Origin: SAR116 cluster bacterium
GTDB taxonomy: Bacteria > Pseudomonadota > Alphaproteobacteria > Puniceispirillales > Puniceispirillaceae
Direction: 5' to 3'
DNA length: 64,000 bases
Assembly: GCA_004212735.1 (NCBI GenBank)
Contig: SHBD01000002.1
Coordinates: 62,001 to 126,000, forward strand
Positions 43,049-53,227 of this stretch are shown piece by piece. The first letter of the stretch is position 1, and the number at the start of each line of letters is the position of its first letter. Position numbers and translations under genes: made by a program. The notes beneath the pieces were generated by a model that saw only the letters and a program-made list of their open reading frames with translations, did no database searches and was not told the DNA's origin.

Positions 43049-44005
43049 ATGAACTATGGCATGAGCAAGACAGCAAAACATCTCAGACTCGCCGCGCCAC
43101 GTGGCTTTTGTGCGGGTGTTGATCGGGCGGTAAAAATCGTCGAGGCGGCTTTGGATAAATTTGGCTCGCCCGTTTATGTGCGTCACGAGATTGTGCACAA
43201 CAAGACAGTTGTCAATGAACTTGCCGACAAAGGTGCCATTTTCGTTGAGGAGTTGCATGAGGTGCCGGTCGGTGCGCCGGTGGTGTTTTCCGCCCATGGT
43301 GTCTCCCGCGCTGTTGTCGATGAGGCAAAAGACAGAAAAATGATTGCTGTCGATGCCACCTGCCCGTTGGTGAGCAAGGTTCATATCGAGACCAAACGCC
43401 ACGCTGCCCAAAAGCGACATATTCTGTTGATCGGCCATGCTGGGCATCCCGAGGTGGAGGGCACAATGGGGCAGGTCGATGATGGTGCCATCACGCTGAT
43501 CGAAACAGCTGCCGATGCGCACAATGTGACGCCACCCGAAGATTGCGATCTGGCTTTTGCCACACAGACGACATTGTCGGTTGACGATACAGCGGAGATT
43601 ATTTCAATCCTGCAATTCAGGTTCCCAGAAATCACCGGCCCCCGCGGTGAGGATATCTGCTATGCAACGACAAACCGGCAAAACGCCGTGAAAGCCGTGT
43701 CGGAGGGTTTGGACCTGATGCTTGTTGTCGGCGCGCAGAATTCATCCAATTCAAAGCGCCTTGTCGAAGTGGCACTGCGCGCGGGTGCTGGTGCAGCAGC
43801 ACTGGTCGCCGATAAAAATGATGTTGATTGGCAGGCCGTTGAGAGGGCCAACATAATCGGCATTTCGGCAGGTGCCTCTGCGCCCGAAGTGGTGGTCCGT
43901 GAGCTGATTGACGAGATACAGGAGCGGTATGATGTCGAACTCGAAGAGAAAGCTCTGGTTGAGGAGAACATTACCTTTAAGTTGCCCAGCATTCTGACAA
44001 ATTGA
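43049..44005 (+). CDS. ispH: 4-hydroxy-3-methylbut-2-enyl diphosphate reductase
   Basis: Last enzyme of the MEP pathway: makes isopentenyl and dimethylallyl diphosphate from HMBPP using a [4Fe-4S] cluster. The 318-residue protein has the cluster cysteines C21 ([12 protein letters not shown]), C105 (DATCPLV) and C204 ([11 protein letters not shown]), and the conserved HGVS and [14 protein letters not shown]. The start could be the ATG at 43049 or at 43061; neither has a strong ribosome site, and the frame opens earlier at 42965 across the lipoprotein start. It leads ispH-thrB-rnhA. Electrons may come from ferredoxin such as FdxA, which is inference. Confidence 0.96.
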   Translation: MNYGMSKTAKHLRLAAPRGFCAGVDRAVKIVEAALDKFGSPVYVRHEIVHNKTVVNELADKGAIFVEELHEVPVGAPVVFSAHGVSRAVVDEAKDRKMIAVDATCPLVSKVHIETKRHAAQKRHILLIGHAGHPEVEGTMGQVDDGAITLIETAADAHNVTPPEDCDLAFATQTTLSVDDTAEIISILQFRFPEITGPRGEDICYATTNRQNAVKAVSEGLDLMLVVGAQNSSNSKRLVEVALRAGAGAAALVADKNDVDWQAVERANIIGISAGASAPEVVVRELIDEIQERYDVELEEKALVEENITFKLPSILTN

Positions 44006-44016
44006 TGGGGTGAACC

Positions 44017-44982
44017 ATGGCCGTTTACACAATTGTTGACGACACTGCCCTTGAGACATTTCTCGAGCGCTACGCCCTTGGCAATGTGCTGAGTTTTGCC
44101 GGTATTGCCGAGGGGGTTGAAAACTCCAACTATCTGCTTCGCACCGATCAAGCCAACTATATTCTCACATTATATGAAAAACGTGTCGATCCAACGGATC
44201 TTCCCTTCTTTCTGGAACTGATGGAGACGCTAGCCACTGCGGGCATGAACTGTCCATTGCCGGTTATGGCAAGGGATGGATCAGTACTGCAGGAGCTTGA
44301 GGGACGCCCCTGCGCCATTTTCAGCTTTCTCGACGGTACCTGGTCGCGTTTTCCCAACAAGGAAAAATGCCGTGAATTGGGAACAGCGCTGGCAACAATG
44401 CATTTAGAGGCAAAGGTGATGCGCCGACATCGTTTGAATGCTCTCGGACCCCTTGCCTGGCAGCCACTTTTTTCCTCAGTAAAGAGCGAGGCTGATACCA
44501 TCGGCGTGGGTATGACACAGCAGATTCAGGACAGGCTCGATGCGATCATCGAGAATTGGCCAACCGGTTTGCCCGAGGGGGTGATTCATGCCGATCTGTT
44601 TCCCAACAACGTGCTGTTTATCGGTGACAAGCTGACTGGATTGATTGATTTCTATTTCGCCTGCGATGATATCCTCGCTTATGATCTCGGAATATGTCTG
44701 AACAGTTGGTGCTTTGAGGCAGATGGCAGTTTCAACCTGACAAAATCGCGGGCGATGTTGAAAGCCTATGACAAGGTAAGACCGCTGTCAGATGCCGAAT
44801 TCAAGGCCATCCCCGTACTGGCAGCGGGCTCTGCCATGAGGTTCTTCCTGACGCGCCTCTATGACTGGATCCACACGCCGACAGACGCCCTTGTCAGCCC
44901 AAAAGACCCGATGGAATATTGGTCAATCCTGCGCTTCCATCAATCCGTTTCCGGCACCGCCGCCTATGGGATTGATTTGTAG
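44017..44982 (+). CDS. thrB: Homoserine kinase (ThrB type II, APH-like fold)
   Basis: Phosphorylates homoserine to O-phosphohomoserine, the substrate of ThrC (also in this window). The 321 residues have a protein-kinase-like (aminoglycoside phosphotransferase) fold: [15 protein letters not shown] for the glycine-loop region, ILTLYEKRV with the ATP-binding Lys, the catalytic [13 protein letters not shown] and the metal-binding [11 protein letters not shown]. This family differs from the GHMP-type ThrB of enterics. GGGGTGAACC precedes the ATG. It is 11 bases after ispH and 4 before rnhA. Confidence 0.95.
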   Translation: MAVYTIVDDTALETFLERYALGNVLSFAGIAEGVENSNYLLRTDQANYILTLYEKRVDPTDLPFFLELMETLATAGMNCPLPVMARDGSVLQELEGRPCAIFSFLDGTWSRFPNKEKCRELGTALATMHLEAKVMRRHRLNALGPLAWQPLFSSVKSEADTIGVGMTQQIQDRLDAIIENWPTGLPEGVIHADLFPNNVLFIGDKLTGLIDFYFACDDILAYDLGICLNSWCFEADGSFNLTKSRAMLKAYDKVRPLSDAEFKAIPVLAAGSAMRFFLTRLYDWIHTPTDALVSPKDPMEYWSILRFHQSVSGTAAYGIDL

Positions 44983-44986
44983 CGCC

Positions 44987-45421
44987 ATGAGTTCGCCGGT
45001 GATCCTCCATACTGATGGTTCCTGTCTGAATAATCCCGGCCCTGGTGGTTGGGCCGCCATCCTGGAGTGGAATGGCAATGAAAAAGAATTGTCCGGCGCA
45101 GTGCCAGATACGACCAACAACCGGATGGAGTTGCAGGCTGCAATTGAAGGTCTAAATGCGCTCAGCCGGCCAATGAGTGTCGAACTTCATACCGACAGCA
45201 AATATGTCATGGATGGTGTTACGGCGTGGATGCCAAAATGGCGACTTAATGGATGGAAAACGGCAGCAAAGAAACCCGTTGCCAATCAGGATCTATGGCA
45301 GCAACTCGACGAAGCCCTTGCTCGGCACAACGTCAGTTGGCACTGGGTCAAGGGCCATTCCGGTGACCCGTTGAACGAACGCTGTGACGATCTGGCGCGA
45401 GCCGCCGCCATGAGCCTGTAG
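44987..45421 (+). CDS. rnhA: Ribonuclease HI
   Basis: Removes RNA from RNA-DNA hybrids at replication and transcription sites. The 144-residue protein has the DEDD active site: D10 ([11 protein letters not shown]), Glu of NNRMELQAA, Asp of [11 protein letters not shown] and Asp of NERCDDLAR, plus WHWVKGHSG, whose His aids catalysis. The ATG at 44987 gives the usual length; the earlier frame from 44861 lies inside thrB. It ends the ispH-thrB-rnhA cluster and is followed by a hairpin. Confidence 0.96.
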   Translation: MSSPVILHTDGSCLNNPGPGGWAAILEWNGNEKELSGAVPDTTNNRMELQAAIEGLNALSRPMSVELHTDSKYVMDGVTAWMPKWRLNGWKTAAKKPVANQDLWQQLDEALARHNVSWHWVKGHSGDPLNERCDDLARAAAMSL

Positions 45422-45449
45422 CCGGTTGCAGCACAGTAACCGGGTTTTA
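45422..45449 (+). terminator. Rho-independent-like terminator after rnhA
   Basis: CCGGTT (45422-45427) pairs with AACCGG (45438-45443) around 10 bases, then GTTTTAG. The stem starts just after the rnhA stop and lies before the stop of the convergent peroxiredoxin gene. The short stem makes it a moderate terminator at best. Confidence 0.5.
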
Positions 45450-45926
45450 GAGCTCACCAAGGACGTGTGATGCGCTGGATACCTCAAAGGCGCCAACGTC
45501 TTCCATCAACATCTTTGTCACCACACCATCATCAATGATCACCGCGCACCGGGCCGCACGGACACCGAGGATAGCCCCCATATCCCGGTCAAGACCAAGA
45601 GCTTTGGTCAGAGCAAAATGCGGATCAGCAAGCATATCGATCTTGTCGCCAACATTATTCGCATCGCCCCATGCCTTCATCACATGTGCGTCATTCACCG
45701 CCAGACAGGCGATCCGGTCAACACCTGCTGCCCGAAGTTCACTGTACTTTTCCAGATAAGTTGGAAGATGACGGGCGGAACAAGTGGGCGTAAATGCCCC
45801 AGGCAGGGCAAACAATATTGTCCGGCCTGAACCGAAATAATCGTCACTTGAATGCTCATCAATGCCATCTTCGGTCTTGATTTGGAATTTTACGGAAGGG
45901 ATCGGCTGCCCCGCTTCAATGGTCAT
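45447..45926 (-). CDS. Peroxiredoxin (Prx5/AhpE-like group)
   Basis: Thiol peroxidase that reduces hydrogen peroxide and organic peroxides. The 159-residue protein has the Prx5 motif LPGAFTPTCSARHLP with the peroxidatic C49, Arg in the GVRAARCAVII strand, and no N-terminal signal. A second cysteine (RAARC) could be resolving, but reduction by glutathione or glutaredoxin is common in this group. gshA lies elsewhere in the window. It is convergent with rnhA, as in many Alphaproteobacteria. Confidence 0.92.
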   Translation of the reverse strand: MTIEAGQPIPSVKFQIKTEDGIDEHSSDDYFGSGRTILFALPGAFTPTCSARHLPTYLEKYSELRAAGVDRIACLAVNDAHVMKAWGDANNVGDKIDMLADPHFALTKALGLDRDMGAILGVRAARCAVIIDDGVVTKMLMEDVGAFEVSSASHVLGEL

Positions 45927-46000
45927 TATGTGAACTTTCTCATTTTGGTCTTGCCAGTCGCCACGTCAAAAGAGCAGTGCGACAGATCATTGGGTATCTA

Positions 46001-47995
46001 TCATTTGGGAGATCTCGTGACCAATTCAAGGGCCTCAAGAACAGCAGAAGATGTGAGCAATTCAGGCAACAAATACCCGTCAGGCATGGCCGGACCATAG
46101 ACGATGTTGAACGGAATTCCAAACCGGTTATGGGATGCGAGAAAAGTTGAAATCTGTTCATTCGGCCGCGTCCAATCAGCCTGCATGGGCACCAGAGAGC
46201 CAGCCTGCTGGAGTGCTGCCATCTTGCTCACGACCGGGTCCTGATCCAGGACAAAGGCCTTATTCGCTTTGCAGGTGATACACCAATCGGCAGTGACATC
46301 AACGAACACAACCTGACCATCTGCGAGATGGGCGGCCACCGCTTCCGAGGCAAAATCGGCCCAACTGATCGCGCCCAACCGTGCGGTGTCATCTATGCTG
46401 GCTTCCCGGTTTTCAGGCAAAAGCAAAGTGCTCAAGATCATCCCAAGCCACAGCATCGTTCCGACAAGCAACAGCGCAAGCCCCCGCCTAACCCAGATCA
46501 TCCAGACTCCCGGGCGCGGCAACAGCGCTACCATCCCCGGAAATAAAGCAACAAGAAGCCACGGGCTGGCAAGCCCTGCCCCCATTGCCAGAAAAATGGC
46601 AAACAGCGTTAGCGTGTCACCCGTAAGCGCCACCGTTACCGCTGTCCCAACAAAAGGTGCTGAACAGGGCGTTGCGAGAATGGTTGCCAGCATACCGGCC
46701 AGAAAATCACCAGCAAGGCCATTCCTGCCCGTTGGCCCCGAGGGACGCGCCAATGACGCAGCAAAACGCGGCACCGGGATTGTCACAAGATCGACAAGGC
46801 TGAGGGCAAAAATACCGAGCAGTCCAATCATGACGCCCAAAAAAACAGGGTTTTGAAACTGAACACCCCAGCCAATCTGGCCTCCAGCTTGGCGTATCAA
46901 AACCATCGTCAACGCCAATAATGCAAAGCTGGTAATGATCCCCGCCGCCCCGGCAAGAAAGCCAAGCCGCAGCCTGGCGCGATCGCGACCAACCACCCCC
47001 AGAACAGCGGATAGTTTCAACGCCAGAACCGGCAAAACGCATGGCATCAAATTCAAGATCAGCCCGCCAAGAAAGGCGATTGCAAGCATGATCAAAGCGT
47101 CAGAATGCGCGGGGCTGGTCGATGCCGATGCTCCGGTTGGTGGTGGAATGGCCAGATGAAATTCCGCCATTTCACCGCCAGCGATGACGGTCAAAATCGC
47201 TGGTCCACCATCAAAACCTGTTCCCTTCGCCGTGCTGATGGGGAGGTGATAACCGTCACTTGACAGCACCGGTGCCTTGAAGGCGACACCATCAAAACCC
47301 TCGACAAGAATGTCATCAATCGGTGGTGCACCGTTGGCAAGCTGTACTGCAAGATCGCTGTCTTTGATCACAGCGGAGACAATAAAAAGATTTGGCCCGG
47401 TTGCAGCGCGCCCTCCAGATGGGGCGATGCGGGGCACCATCGAAGAGGCCCGGGCAATCATCTGTGCGTGGGGCGAGGCCGTGGCTGCGCCATCGGGCAG
47501 AACCAGATCAAGCTGTGCCATCACCGGAACACAGATATCGGAACAGGCCAGCGCCTCCAACTGGGCGACAATCTGCACCGGCGCGCCGACGTTATGTCCC
47601 GTGAGATCAAGCGGCAAAGTGACCTGTGATTCGTACCCGAAATTATCAAAGCCAAAGACATCAAACCGCTTGGGAACAGGCCAGCGGATTGTTGCTTCGA
47701 GACTGGGCGAGGCGCTACCAGACACATCGATCGTTGGTGGCAGCCCCGCCTCACCCGGGGTGCGCCAATAAATTTTCCAGCCGGGCGCTATTCGAAATTC
47801 CACCGCCAGTGGAAGCGTTGTCAGATCACCCGTTCCCTTGACGGCAGACAGCAACCTTGCTTCGGCAATTGTGGGATCGCCCTGCCAGTCGCTCTGCAAC
47901 GCCATGGCAGATGTGCTCATCACTACCACGCAAAAGAACGCACCAAAAAATACGACAAAAACCGATAACAGACGCATCAGCGGGCGCACAGCCAT
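46001..47995 (-). CDS. DsbD/ScsB-like thiol:disulfide interchange membrane protein
   Basis: Carries electrons from cytosolic thioredoxin to periplasmic targets. The 664-residue protein has a signal (RLLSVFVVFFGAFFCVVVM, cut near SAMA), an N-terminal periplasmic domain with the redox pair CSDIC (EALACSDICVPVM), and a membrane core of eight segments with LNLMPCVLPVLALK and ILATPCSAPFVGTA. It ends in a thioredoxin domain with ADWCITCKANK. All three cysteine pairs are intact. The ATG at 47995 gives a compact signal; the one at 48040 adds 15 residues. It may supply reductant for cytochrome c haem ligation (CcmABCD) and for the DsbA-like protein. Confidence 0.9.
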   Translation of the reverse strand: MAVRPLMRLLSVFVVFFGAFFCVVVMSTSAMALQSDWQGDPTIAEARLLSAVKGTGDLTTLPLAVEFRIAPGWKIYWRTPGEAGLPPTIDVSGSASPSLEATIRWPVPKRFDVFGFDNFGYESQVTLPLDLTGHNVGAPVQIVAQLEALACSDICVPVMAQLDLVLPDGAATASPHAQMIARASSMVPRIAPSGGRAATGPNLFIVSAVIKDSDLAVQLANGAPPIDDILVEGFDGVAFKAPVLSSDGYHLPISTAKGTGFDGGPAILTVIAGGEMAEFHLAIPPPTGASASTSPAHSDALIMLAIAFLGGLILNLMPCVLPVLALKLSAVLGVVGRDRARLRLGFLAGAAGIITSFALLALTMVLIRQAGGQIGWGVQFQNPVFLGVMIGLLGIFALSLVDLVTIPVPRFAASLARPSGPTGRNGLAGDFLAGMLATILATPCSAPFVGTAVTVALTGDTLTLFAIFLAMGAGLASPWLLVALFPGMVALLPRPGVWMIWVRRGLALLLVGTMLWLGMILSTLLLPENREASIDDTARLGAISWADFASEAVAAHLADGQVVFVDVTADWCITCKANKAFVLDQDPVVSKMAALQQAGSLVPMQADWTRPNEQISTFLASHNRFGIPFNIVYGPAMPDGYLLPELLTSSAVLEALELVTRSPK

Positions 47996-48192
47996 TAAAT
48001 TAGCCACACATATGTTCAACTTTTGATCGGCGTTGGCCATTCTATCTTTTCGCCTGAGGGCTAAATGGGTGCTATCCGAAGTGTGAAGTTTTCGGGCTTT
48101 ACCGAGAAGTGATTTCCTGTCTAGGCTAGGTAATGGGTCAGTTCAAGAAAACAAGCACAGTATCAAAATCAGATTTTGCCATCGAGTGTGAC

Positions 48193-48759
48193 ATGGCCGA
48201 CAACATAAATTCGCTGCAGGGCCAGTTGCTAATCGCCAGCCCGCACATGGATGACACCAGATTTCAAAGATCGGTAATCATGATGTGCCAGCATGACGCG
48301 CAATCAGCGATGGGGCTTGTGATCAACAAACAGGCAAGCCTCCTCAAGCTCGGCGATCTCTACGAAAAACTCGACATTGGTGCGCCTCGCTTTGCCGCTC
48401 AAGATCCGGTACATATTGGCGGTCCAGTAGACAGCAATCGAGGCTTTGTGCTGCATTCACAAGACCACATGCTGCCAGACAGTGTGGTGATCACCCATGA
48501 GATCGGCCTGACGGCAAGTGTTGAAATCCTGCGGGACATTACCGGAGGCGTCGGGCCATCGCACACCATTGTCTCATTGGGATGCGCCGGCTGGAGCGCT
48601 GGCCAGCTCGATCGTGAAATGAGCGAGAACGTTTGGCTCAATCTACCAGCATCAACAGATCTGGTTTTCGAGCATGACCGCGAAACCTTGTGGCAGCAGG
48701 CGTTTGATACCATCGGCATTGATCCCGCCTATTTTGCCGGAGATAGTGGCAGCGCCTAA
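48193..48759 (+). CDS. yqgE: YqgE/AlgH family protein (DUF179)
   Basis: A 188-residue cytosolic protein with the AlgH fold: LQGQLLIASPHMDDTRFQRSVIMMCQHDAQSAMGLVINK and, later, VHIGGPVDSNRGFVLHS, and GCAGWSAGQLDREM. Molecular function is unsettled; some relatives influence alginate or redox responses. The ATG at 48193 fits the usual short N-terminus; the ATG at 48133 would add 20 polar residues and has AGG only two bases before. It converges on the M16 peptidase. Confidence 0.9.
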   Translation: MADNINSLQGQLLIASPHMDDTRFQRSVIMMCQHDAQSAMGLVINKQASLLKLGDLYEKLDIGAPRFAAQDPVHIGGPVDSNRGFVLHSQDHMLPDSVVITHEIGLTASVEILRDITGGVGPSHTIVSLGCAGWSAGQLDREMSENVWLNLPASTDLVFEHDRETLWQQAFDTIGIDPAYFAGDSGSA

Positions 48760-48817
48760 ATACCCAGATCAGGCTTCCAGATTAGCCCAAAAATCAGCCC
48801 AGAGACCAACCCCAAAA

Positions 48818-50083
48818 TCAGGCAGCAAGTCTGGCCGCCAGTGCCTCATTTGACATAATCTCAAAAGACGGTCCAACCGCCGCGAGAGCTGGCGGGGCGG
48901 CGGCAATCAGACGGGCAGCAAGCTCCCCAACACGCTCGCCGGTCACATCATCAATCGCCGCCAGCAGCTCGACATCATCGCTTGGCTTGCCAAATAGCGT
49001 AATCTGGCGCGCCAGCGCATCGCCGCAGCCAGCAACCGACTCGCGCGCCATCAGCAATGACGCCCGCAATTGTGCCTTGGCCCTGTTGACTTCGGCATCA
49101 CTGACACCGCTGGCAACATCATTGAGCTCATCACAAACGACACCGAGCATTTCATCAACCTGCTCAGCTGAAGTTCCGGCATAAATGGCAAAGTTGCCGC
49201 TGTCGGATTGCATGTTGGCAAAGGAAAAGATCGAATAGCATAGGCCACGCTTTTCACGGATCTGTTGGAATAGCCGCGAGGACATACCACCGCCAAACAG
49301 GGTGGACAATGCCATAAGCGCGAACCGGTCCTCATCATTTGCCGCAAGACCTGGCAAACCAAGCACGACATGCGTCTGCTCAAGATCACGCGTGATGATC
49401 TGGCGGCCCGCTGACCAGACAGGGGCTTTTCGGGTTGCATCGGTTGCCGTCTGTAAGCCGCCAAGCCGCTCCTCGATGCAGGCAACCAATTCATCCTGTG
49501 TCACCGCACCAGCCGCGCAGACAAGCATCTGCCCAGCGCCATAATGACGGCTTAAAAAGCCGCTGAGATCACCACGATCAAAATTGGAAACAGAGTCAAT
49601 GGTGCCCAGAATTGGGCGGCCCAGAGTGTGATCGACATAGGCTGATTTTGCATATAGATCAAAAACCAGATCATCCGGTGTATCAACGGATTGACCAATC
49701 TCCTGAATGATCACACCGCGCTCACGCTCAATTTCAATCTCAGGCATCGTCGACTCGGTGAGAATATCGGCAAGAATATCAACGCCAAGAGACAGGTGTT
49801 CGGGCAGCAGCCGAAGGTAATAGGCGGTTTCCTCGCGGCTGGTATGGGCGTTCATGTAACCACCAACATCCTCAACCTCGGTCGCAATCGCCTGGGCATC
49901 GCGGCGTTTGGTTCCCTTGAACGCCATATGTTCGAGCATATGGGCAATTCCCTGTTCGGCGTCACGCTCATCACGTGCACCAGCTTTGACCCAAATACCG
50001 ACAGAAACCGAGGTTGCTTGCGGCATGTGCCGCGTTGCAACACGCAGTCCATTGGTAAGGGTCGAGAGCGTCGCAACAGTCAT
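48818..50083 (-). CDS. M16-family zinc peptidase (mitochondrial processing peptidase beta-like)
   Basis: A 421-residue inverzincin whose zinc motif is H48-MLE-H52 (HMLEHMAFKG), followed by the conserved GGYMNAHTSREETAYYLRLL with the downstream acidic ligand nearby in the second helix. The C-terminal half is the non-catalytic M16 domain, whose R/Y pair is near GLCYSIFSFA. No signal peptide is seen, so it probably degrades peptides in the cytosol. This group is the bacterial kin of MPP-beta. The ATG overlaps the thrC stop (ATGA), and it ends the surf1-thrC-M16 transcript. Confidence 0.94.
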   Translation of the reverse strand: MTVATLSTLTNGLRVATRHMPQATSVSVGIWVKAGARDERDAEQGIAHMLEHMAFKGTKRRDAQAIATEVEDVGGYMNAHTSREETAYYLRLLPEHLSLGVDILADILTESTMPEIEIERERGVIIQEIGQSVDTPDDLVFDLYAKSAYVDHTLGRPILGTIDSVSNFDRGDLSGFLSRHYGAGQMLVCAAGAVTQDELVACIEERLGGLQTATDATRKAPVWSAGRQIITRDLEQTHVVLGLPGLAANDEDRFALMALSTLFGGGMSSRLFQQIREKRGLCYSIFSFANMQSDSGNFAIYAGTSAEQVDEMLGVVCDELNDVASGVSDAEVNRAKAQLRASLLMARESVAGCGDALARQITLFGKPSDDVELLAAIDDVTGERVGELAARLIAAAPPALAAVGPSFEIMSNEALAARLAA

Positions 50084-51489
50084 AGGCTGCGTTTCCTTTC
50101 AAGAACAAGCGCCTTGACCGCACTATCACTCGCCTCGACAAGATGTGTACGCTCTGGGCGCTGCATCAAATCGGCGAGGTGTGCTGGCAGGGCTGGCAGT
50201 GTTCCGGTTGCCTGCTCGACCGCGTCCTGGAACTTTGCCGGGTGTGCACAGGCTAGCGCCACCACGGGTGTCCGATCCGGCAGCGTGCCATCGGCAATGG
50301 CCCGCCGCGCGGCAGAAACACCAACCGCACTATGCGGGTCAAGCACCATCCCGTCATCACGGCTGGTGTTGGCAATTTCTGCGATGGTGCCAGCGTCATC
50401 GAGGCGATAGGCTGAAAACAGCGAGCGGGCTTCCACCATCACTGCTTCTAGAAGGGAAAATTTTCCAGTTGCCGCAAAATCAGCCATGACACGGGCCGTT
50501 TCCACCCCGTCGCGGCCAAGCAGTTCAAACAACAGACGTTCAAAATTGCTTGATACCTGAATGTCCATCGATGGGCTGAGCGAGGGATTGACTGCCTCGC
50601 GCCGCATCGCCCCCTGTTCGAAGAACCGGGTCAGAATGTCATTTTGATTTGAGGCAACGATCAGACGTTCGATTGGCAGGCCCATTTGCCTCGCCACATA
50701 ACCGGCAAAGACATTGCCAAAATTGCCAGTCGGCACCGAAAAGGCCACTTTTTGCTGCGGCGCACCAAGGGCGAGGGCCGCGGAGAAATAATAGACAATT
50801 TGTGGCATCAGCCGCGCCCAATTGATCGAATTGACAGCCGAAAGATTGACGCTGTCACGAAAATCATGCTGGTTGAAAAGCTGTTTGACGATCGCCTGAC
50901 AATCATCGAAATCACCATGCACGGCGACAGCATGGGCACCCTCGGCAATCACCGATGTCATCTGGCGCTGCTGAACGGGAGACACCCGGCCCTCGGGAAA
51001 CAGAATGAACACGTCGATCGCATCACGTCCCTGAAAAGCCTCAAGCGCTGCTGATCCGGTGTCACCACTGGTGGCACCCAGAATGACCGCCTGTTGTGCC
51101 GAACGGCGCAACGCCCGGTCAAAGGCGCGTGCCAGAAACTGCATCGCATAATCTTTGAAGGCAATGGTCGGGCCGTGAAACAATTCAAGCACATGGATGT
51201 CGCCGGTCAAATGACGTAGCGGCGCCACCGCCGGATCATCAAAGCCGGCATAGGCATCAGCGGCCATCGCCGTCAACTCGTCAGCCTCAATCTCACCATC
51301 GGTGAAGCGCGCCATGACGAGACCGGCAAGTTCCGCGTAGGAAAGGCCGCGCATCGCCGCGATTTCCTTATCAGAAAAGCGCGGATAGGATGTTGGCAGA
51401 TAAAGCCCACCATCGCGTGCAAGGCCGCTAAGCAAAGCCTCTTCATAGCCAAGCGGGCCATCATTGCCCCGGGTGCTTATATATTTCAC
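50080..51489 (-). CDS. thrC: Threonine synthase
   Basis: PLP enzyme that converts O-phosphohomoserine to threonine. The 469-residue protein starts MKYISTRGNDGPLGYEEALL, the family N-terminus. The PLP lysine is K112 in HGPTIAFKDYAMQFLAR, and the phosphate-binding loop is FSVPTGNFGNVFAGYVA. The start is a GTG at 51489 overlapping the surf1 stop (GTGA). Next to ThrB in the window, it makes the last step of threonine synthesis. The surf1-thrC-M16 order is common in this class. Confidence 0.96.
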   Translation of the reverse strand: MKYISTRGNDGPLGYEEALLSGLARDGGLYLPTSYPRFSDKEIAAMRGLSYAELAGLVMARFTDGEIEADELTAMAADAYAGFDDPAVAPLRHLTGDIHVLELFHGPTIAFKDYAMQFLARAFDRALRRSAQQAVILGATSGDTGSAALEAFQGRDAIDVFILFPEGRVSPVQQRQMTSVIAEGAHAVAVHGDFDDCQAIVKQLFNQHDFRDSVNLSAVNSINWARLMPQIVYYFSAALALGAPQQKVAFSVPTGNFGNVFAGYVARQMGLPIERLIVASNQNDILTRFFEQGAMRREAVNPSLSPSMDIQVSSNFERLLFELLGRDGVETARVMADFAATGKFSLLEAVMVEARSLFSAYRLDDAGTIAEIANTSRDDGMVLDPHSAVGVSAARRAIADGTLPDRTPVVALACAHPAKFQDAVEQATGTLPALPAHLADLMQRPERTHLVEASDSAVKALVLERKRSL

Positions 51490-52241
51490 TGTTGCGAACC
51501 CCCATCGTCATCCCGGCCCCGCCCAAAAGTCAGCCTGCCAGCCTGATGATGGAACGCCAGATACACGCCAATCAACGCAAGTGCGATGCCATACCACGTG
51601 ATCGCATAGCTGAGGTGTGAATTTCGCAGGTTCAATTTTGTGCGTGCCGCGATTGGCAGTTTCACTTCGTCACCAGTGCGGATTGTTGCGGCATAGACAG
51701 ATGTAACAGCAGCAGACGATAGTTCCAGATGTGCCACAATCTGCGCGGGCACGAGGGTGAACCAAAAGCCGTTTTCCGCCTCATTTTCGGGAACGAAATA
51801 ACCCTTCTTTCCGGGGAAGCGCAGTATCGCATCAAGCTCAGTTTCGCCCTCAACAAGGGTGAAAGGGCGTTTGGCTGGATCTCTGTATGATTCGGATACC
51901 CACCCTCTATTCACCATAACAATGCGGCCATCGCGAAGGGTAAAGGGCGTCACAATGTGAAAGCCGGCGTTGCCCTCATAGGTGCGGCCAGTCATGAAGG
52001 TTTCCCTGCCGTGGTCAAAACTGCCGACAAGGCGCAGCCTGCGGAATTCAAGATCCGCAGTTACCTCGTCTGCAAGCGGCAGTTCGATCGGCGGCGCTGA
52101 TGAACGTTGCTCGAAGCTGGCAATCAGATCATTTTTCCACTCAAGGCGCTGTACCTGCCATGTACCCAGAGCCAATAGGATCAGGAGCGTTGGCAGGGCA
52201 AAAAATGTGGGCCATAACAGGGGTCGTAATCGTATCATCAT
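51486..52241 (-). CDS. surf1: SURF1 family cytochrome oxidase assembly protein
   Basis: Membrane protein of 251 residues that helps deliver haem a to subunit I of cytochrome c oxidase. It has two membrane helices, near the N-terminus (LLWPTFFALPTLLILLALGTWQVQRL) and C-terminus (ITWYGIALALIGVYLAFHHQAG), joined by a periplasmic domain with the signature GNAGFHIVTPFTLRDGRIVMVNRGWV. The start lies in a TTG-ATG-ATG run; I take the first ATG at 52241. It is separated from ctaE by a strong terminator but overlaps thrC. Confidence 0.93.
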   Translation of the reverse strand: MMIRLRPLLWPTFFALPTLLILLALGTWQVQRLEWKNDLIASFEQRSSAPPIELPLADEVTADLEFRRLRLVGSFDHGRETFMTGRTYEGNAGFHIVTPFTLRDGRIVMVNRGWVSESYRDPAKRPFTLVEGETELDAILRFPGKKGYFVPENEAENGFWFTLVPAQIVAHLELSSAAVTSVYAATIRTGDEVKLPIAARTKLNLRNSHLSYAITWYGIALALIGVYLAFHHQAGRLTFGRGRDDDGGSQQ

Positions 52242-52316
52242 CAATCCGCAGAGGTGTTTACCAGCTGGTACAGCATCAACTAGGATGCAGCAAGTGCCAA
52301 AAGGCAGGCCTGACGT

Positions 52317-52345
52317 AAAAGGGAGCGCCTGCGACAGGCGCTCCC
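52317..52345 (-). terminator. Strong Rho-independent terminator after ctaE
   Basis: An 11-base perfect stem, GGGAGCGCCTG (52321-52331) with CAGGCGCTCCC (52335-52345), has a CGA loop. Read on the minus strand it is followed by TTTTACG. It lies 37 bases past the ctaE stop and before surf1, so the oxidase operon should end here and surf1-thrC-M16 would need its own promoter. Confidence 0.85.
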
Positions 52346-52381
52346 CGGGGTTAGTTATAAGTAAGCGCTAAGCCAACCGGA

Positions 52382-53167
52382 TCAACCGCCCCACCAATAT
52401 ACAGCGGCAAACAGGAACAGCCAGACGACATCGACAAAATGCCAGTACCATGCCGCAGCCTCGAAACCAAAATGCTGCTCAGGCGTGAAATGACCGGCCC
52501 GCCCCCGCAGCCAACAGACCGCGAGGAACAATGTGCCAACAAGAACGTGGAAACCGTGGAACCCCGTCGCCATATAGAACACAGACGGATAGACACCATC
52601 GGTGAAACCAAAGGGCGCGTGGCTGTATTCCAGCGCCTGCAGCGCGGTGAACAACATGCCCAGAATTACCGTCAGACCAAGTCCGTTCATGAAATCCCTG
52701 CGGTTACCATGTTGCAGAGCATGGTGAGCCCAGGTGACCGTACAGCCGGACAGTAACAGAACCAACGTGTTGATCAGTGGCAGGTCAAAGGGATCGAATG
52801 TGGTAATGCCCTCTGGTGGCCATACACCGCCGACCGGGAACAGCGCCCGGTCAAAAAACGCCCAGAAAAACGCAACGAAGAACATAACCTCGGAGGCGAT
52901 GAACAGCATCATGCCATAGCGCATGCCAATCTGAACAACCGATGTGTGATGCCCCTGATATTCAGCCTCGAGGATGATATCACGCCACCACATATACATC
53001 GTCATCAAGACAAGCGCGAAGCCAAGGCCAAGCACTGCAACGCCATACTGAACCTCGTGCATGTACATGACGCCACCGACAGCCGCAGTGAATGCCGCCG
53101 CAGACCCCACGGCAGGCCACGGACTGGCTTCAACCAGGTGATAAGGGTGTTTGTTCTCACCACTCAT
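52382..53167 (-). CDS. ctaE: Cytochrome c oxidase subunit III
   Basis: Structural subunit of the aa3-type terminal oxidase; it stabilises subunit I and may guide oxygen. The 261 residues form seven membrane helices. MSGENKHPYHLVEASPWPAVGS is a typical start, and signatures include FVAFFWAFFDRALFP, the ATGFHGFHVLVGTLFLAV helix and the C-terminal AAAWYWHFVDVVWLFLFAAVYWWGG. AAGGAG 6 bases before the ATG at 53167 makes it the clear start. It is the last gene of the oxidase operon. Confidence 0.97.
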   Translation of the reverse strand: MSGENKHPYHLVEASPWPAVGSAAAFTAAVGGVMYMHEVQYGVAVLGLGFALVLMTMYMWWRDIILEAEYQGHHTSVVQIGMRYGMMLFIASEVMFFVAFFWAFFDRALFPVGGVWPPEGITTFDPFDLPLINTLVLLLSGCTVTWAHHALQHGNRRDFMNGLGLTVILGMLFTALQALEYSHAPFGFTDGVYPSVFYMATGFHGFHVLVGTLFLAVCWLRGRAGHFTPEQHFGFEAAAWYWHFVDVVWLFLFAAVYWWGG

Positions 53168-53227
53168 TTTCGTCTCCTTTAAATCTGACTGGCAAGTGCC
53201 AGTCACCTCTCCACGATTTCATTTATC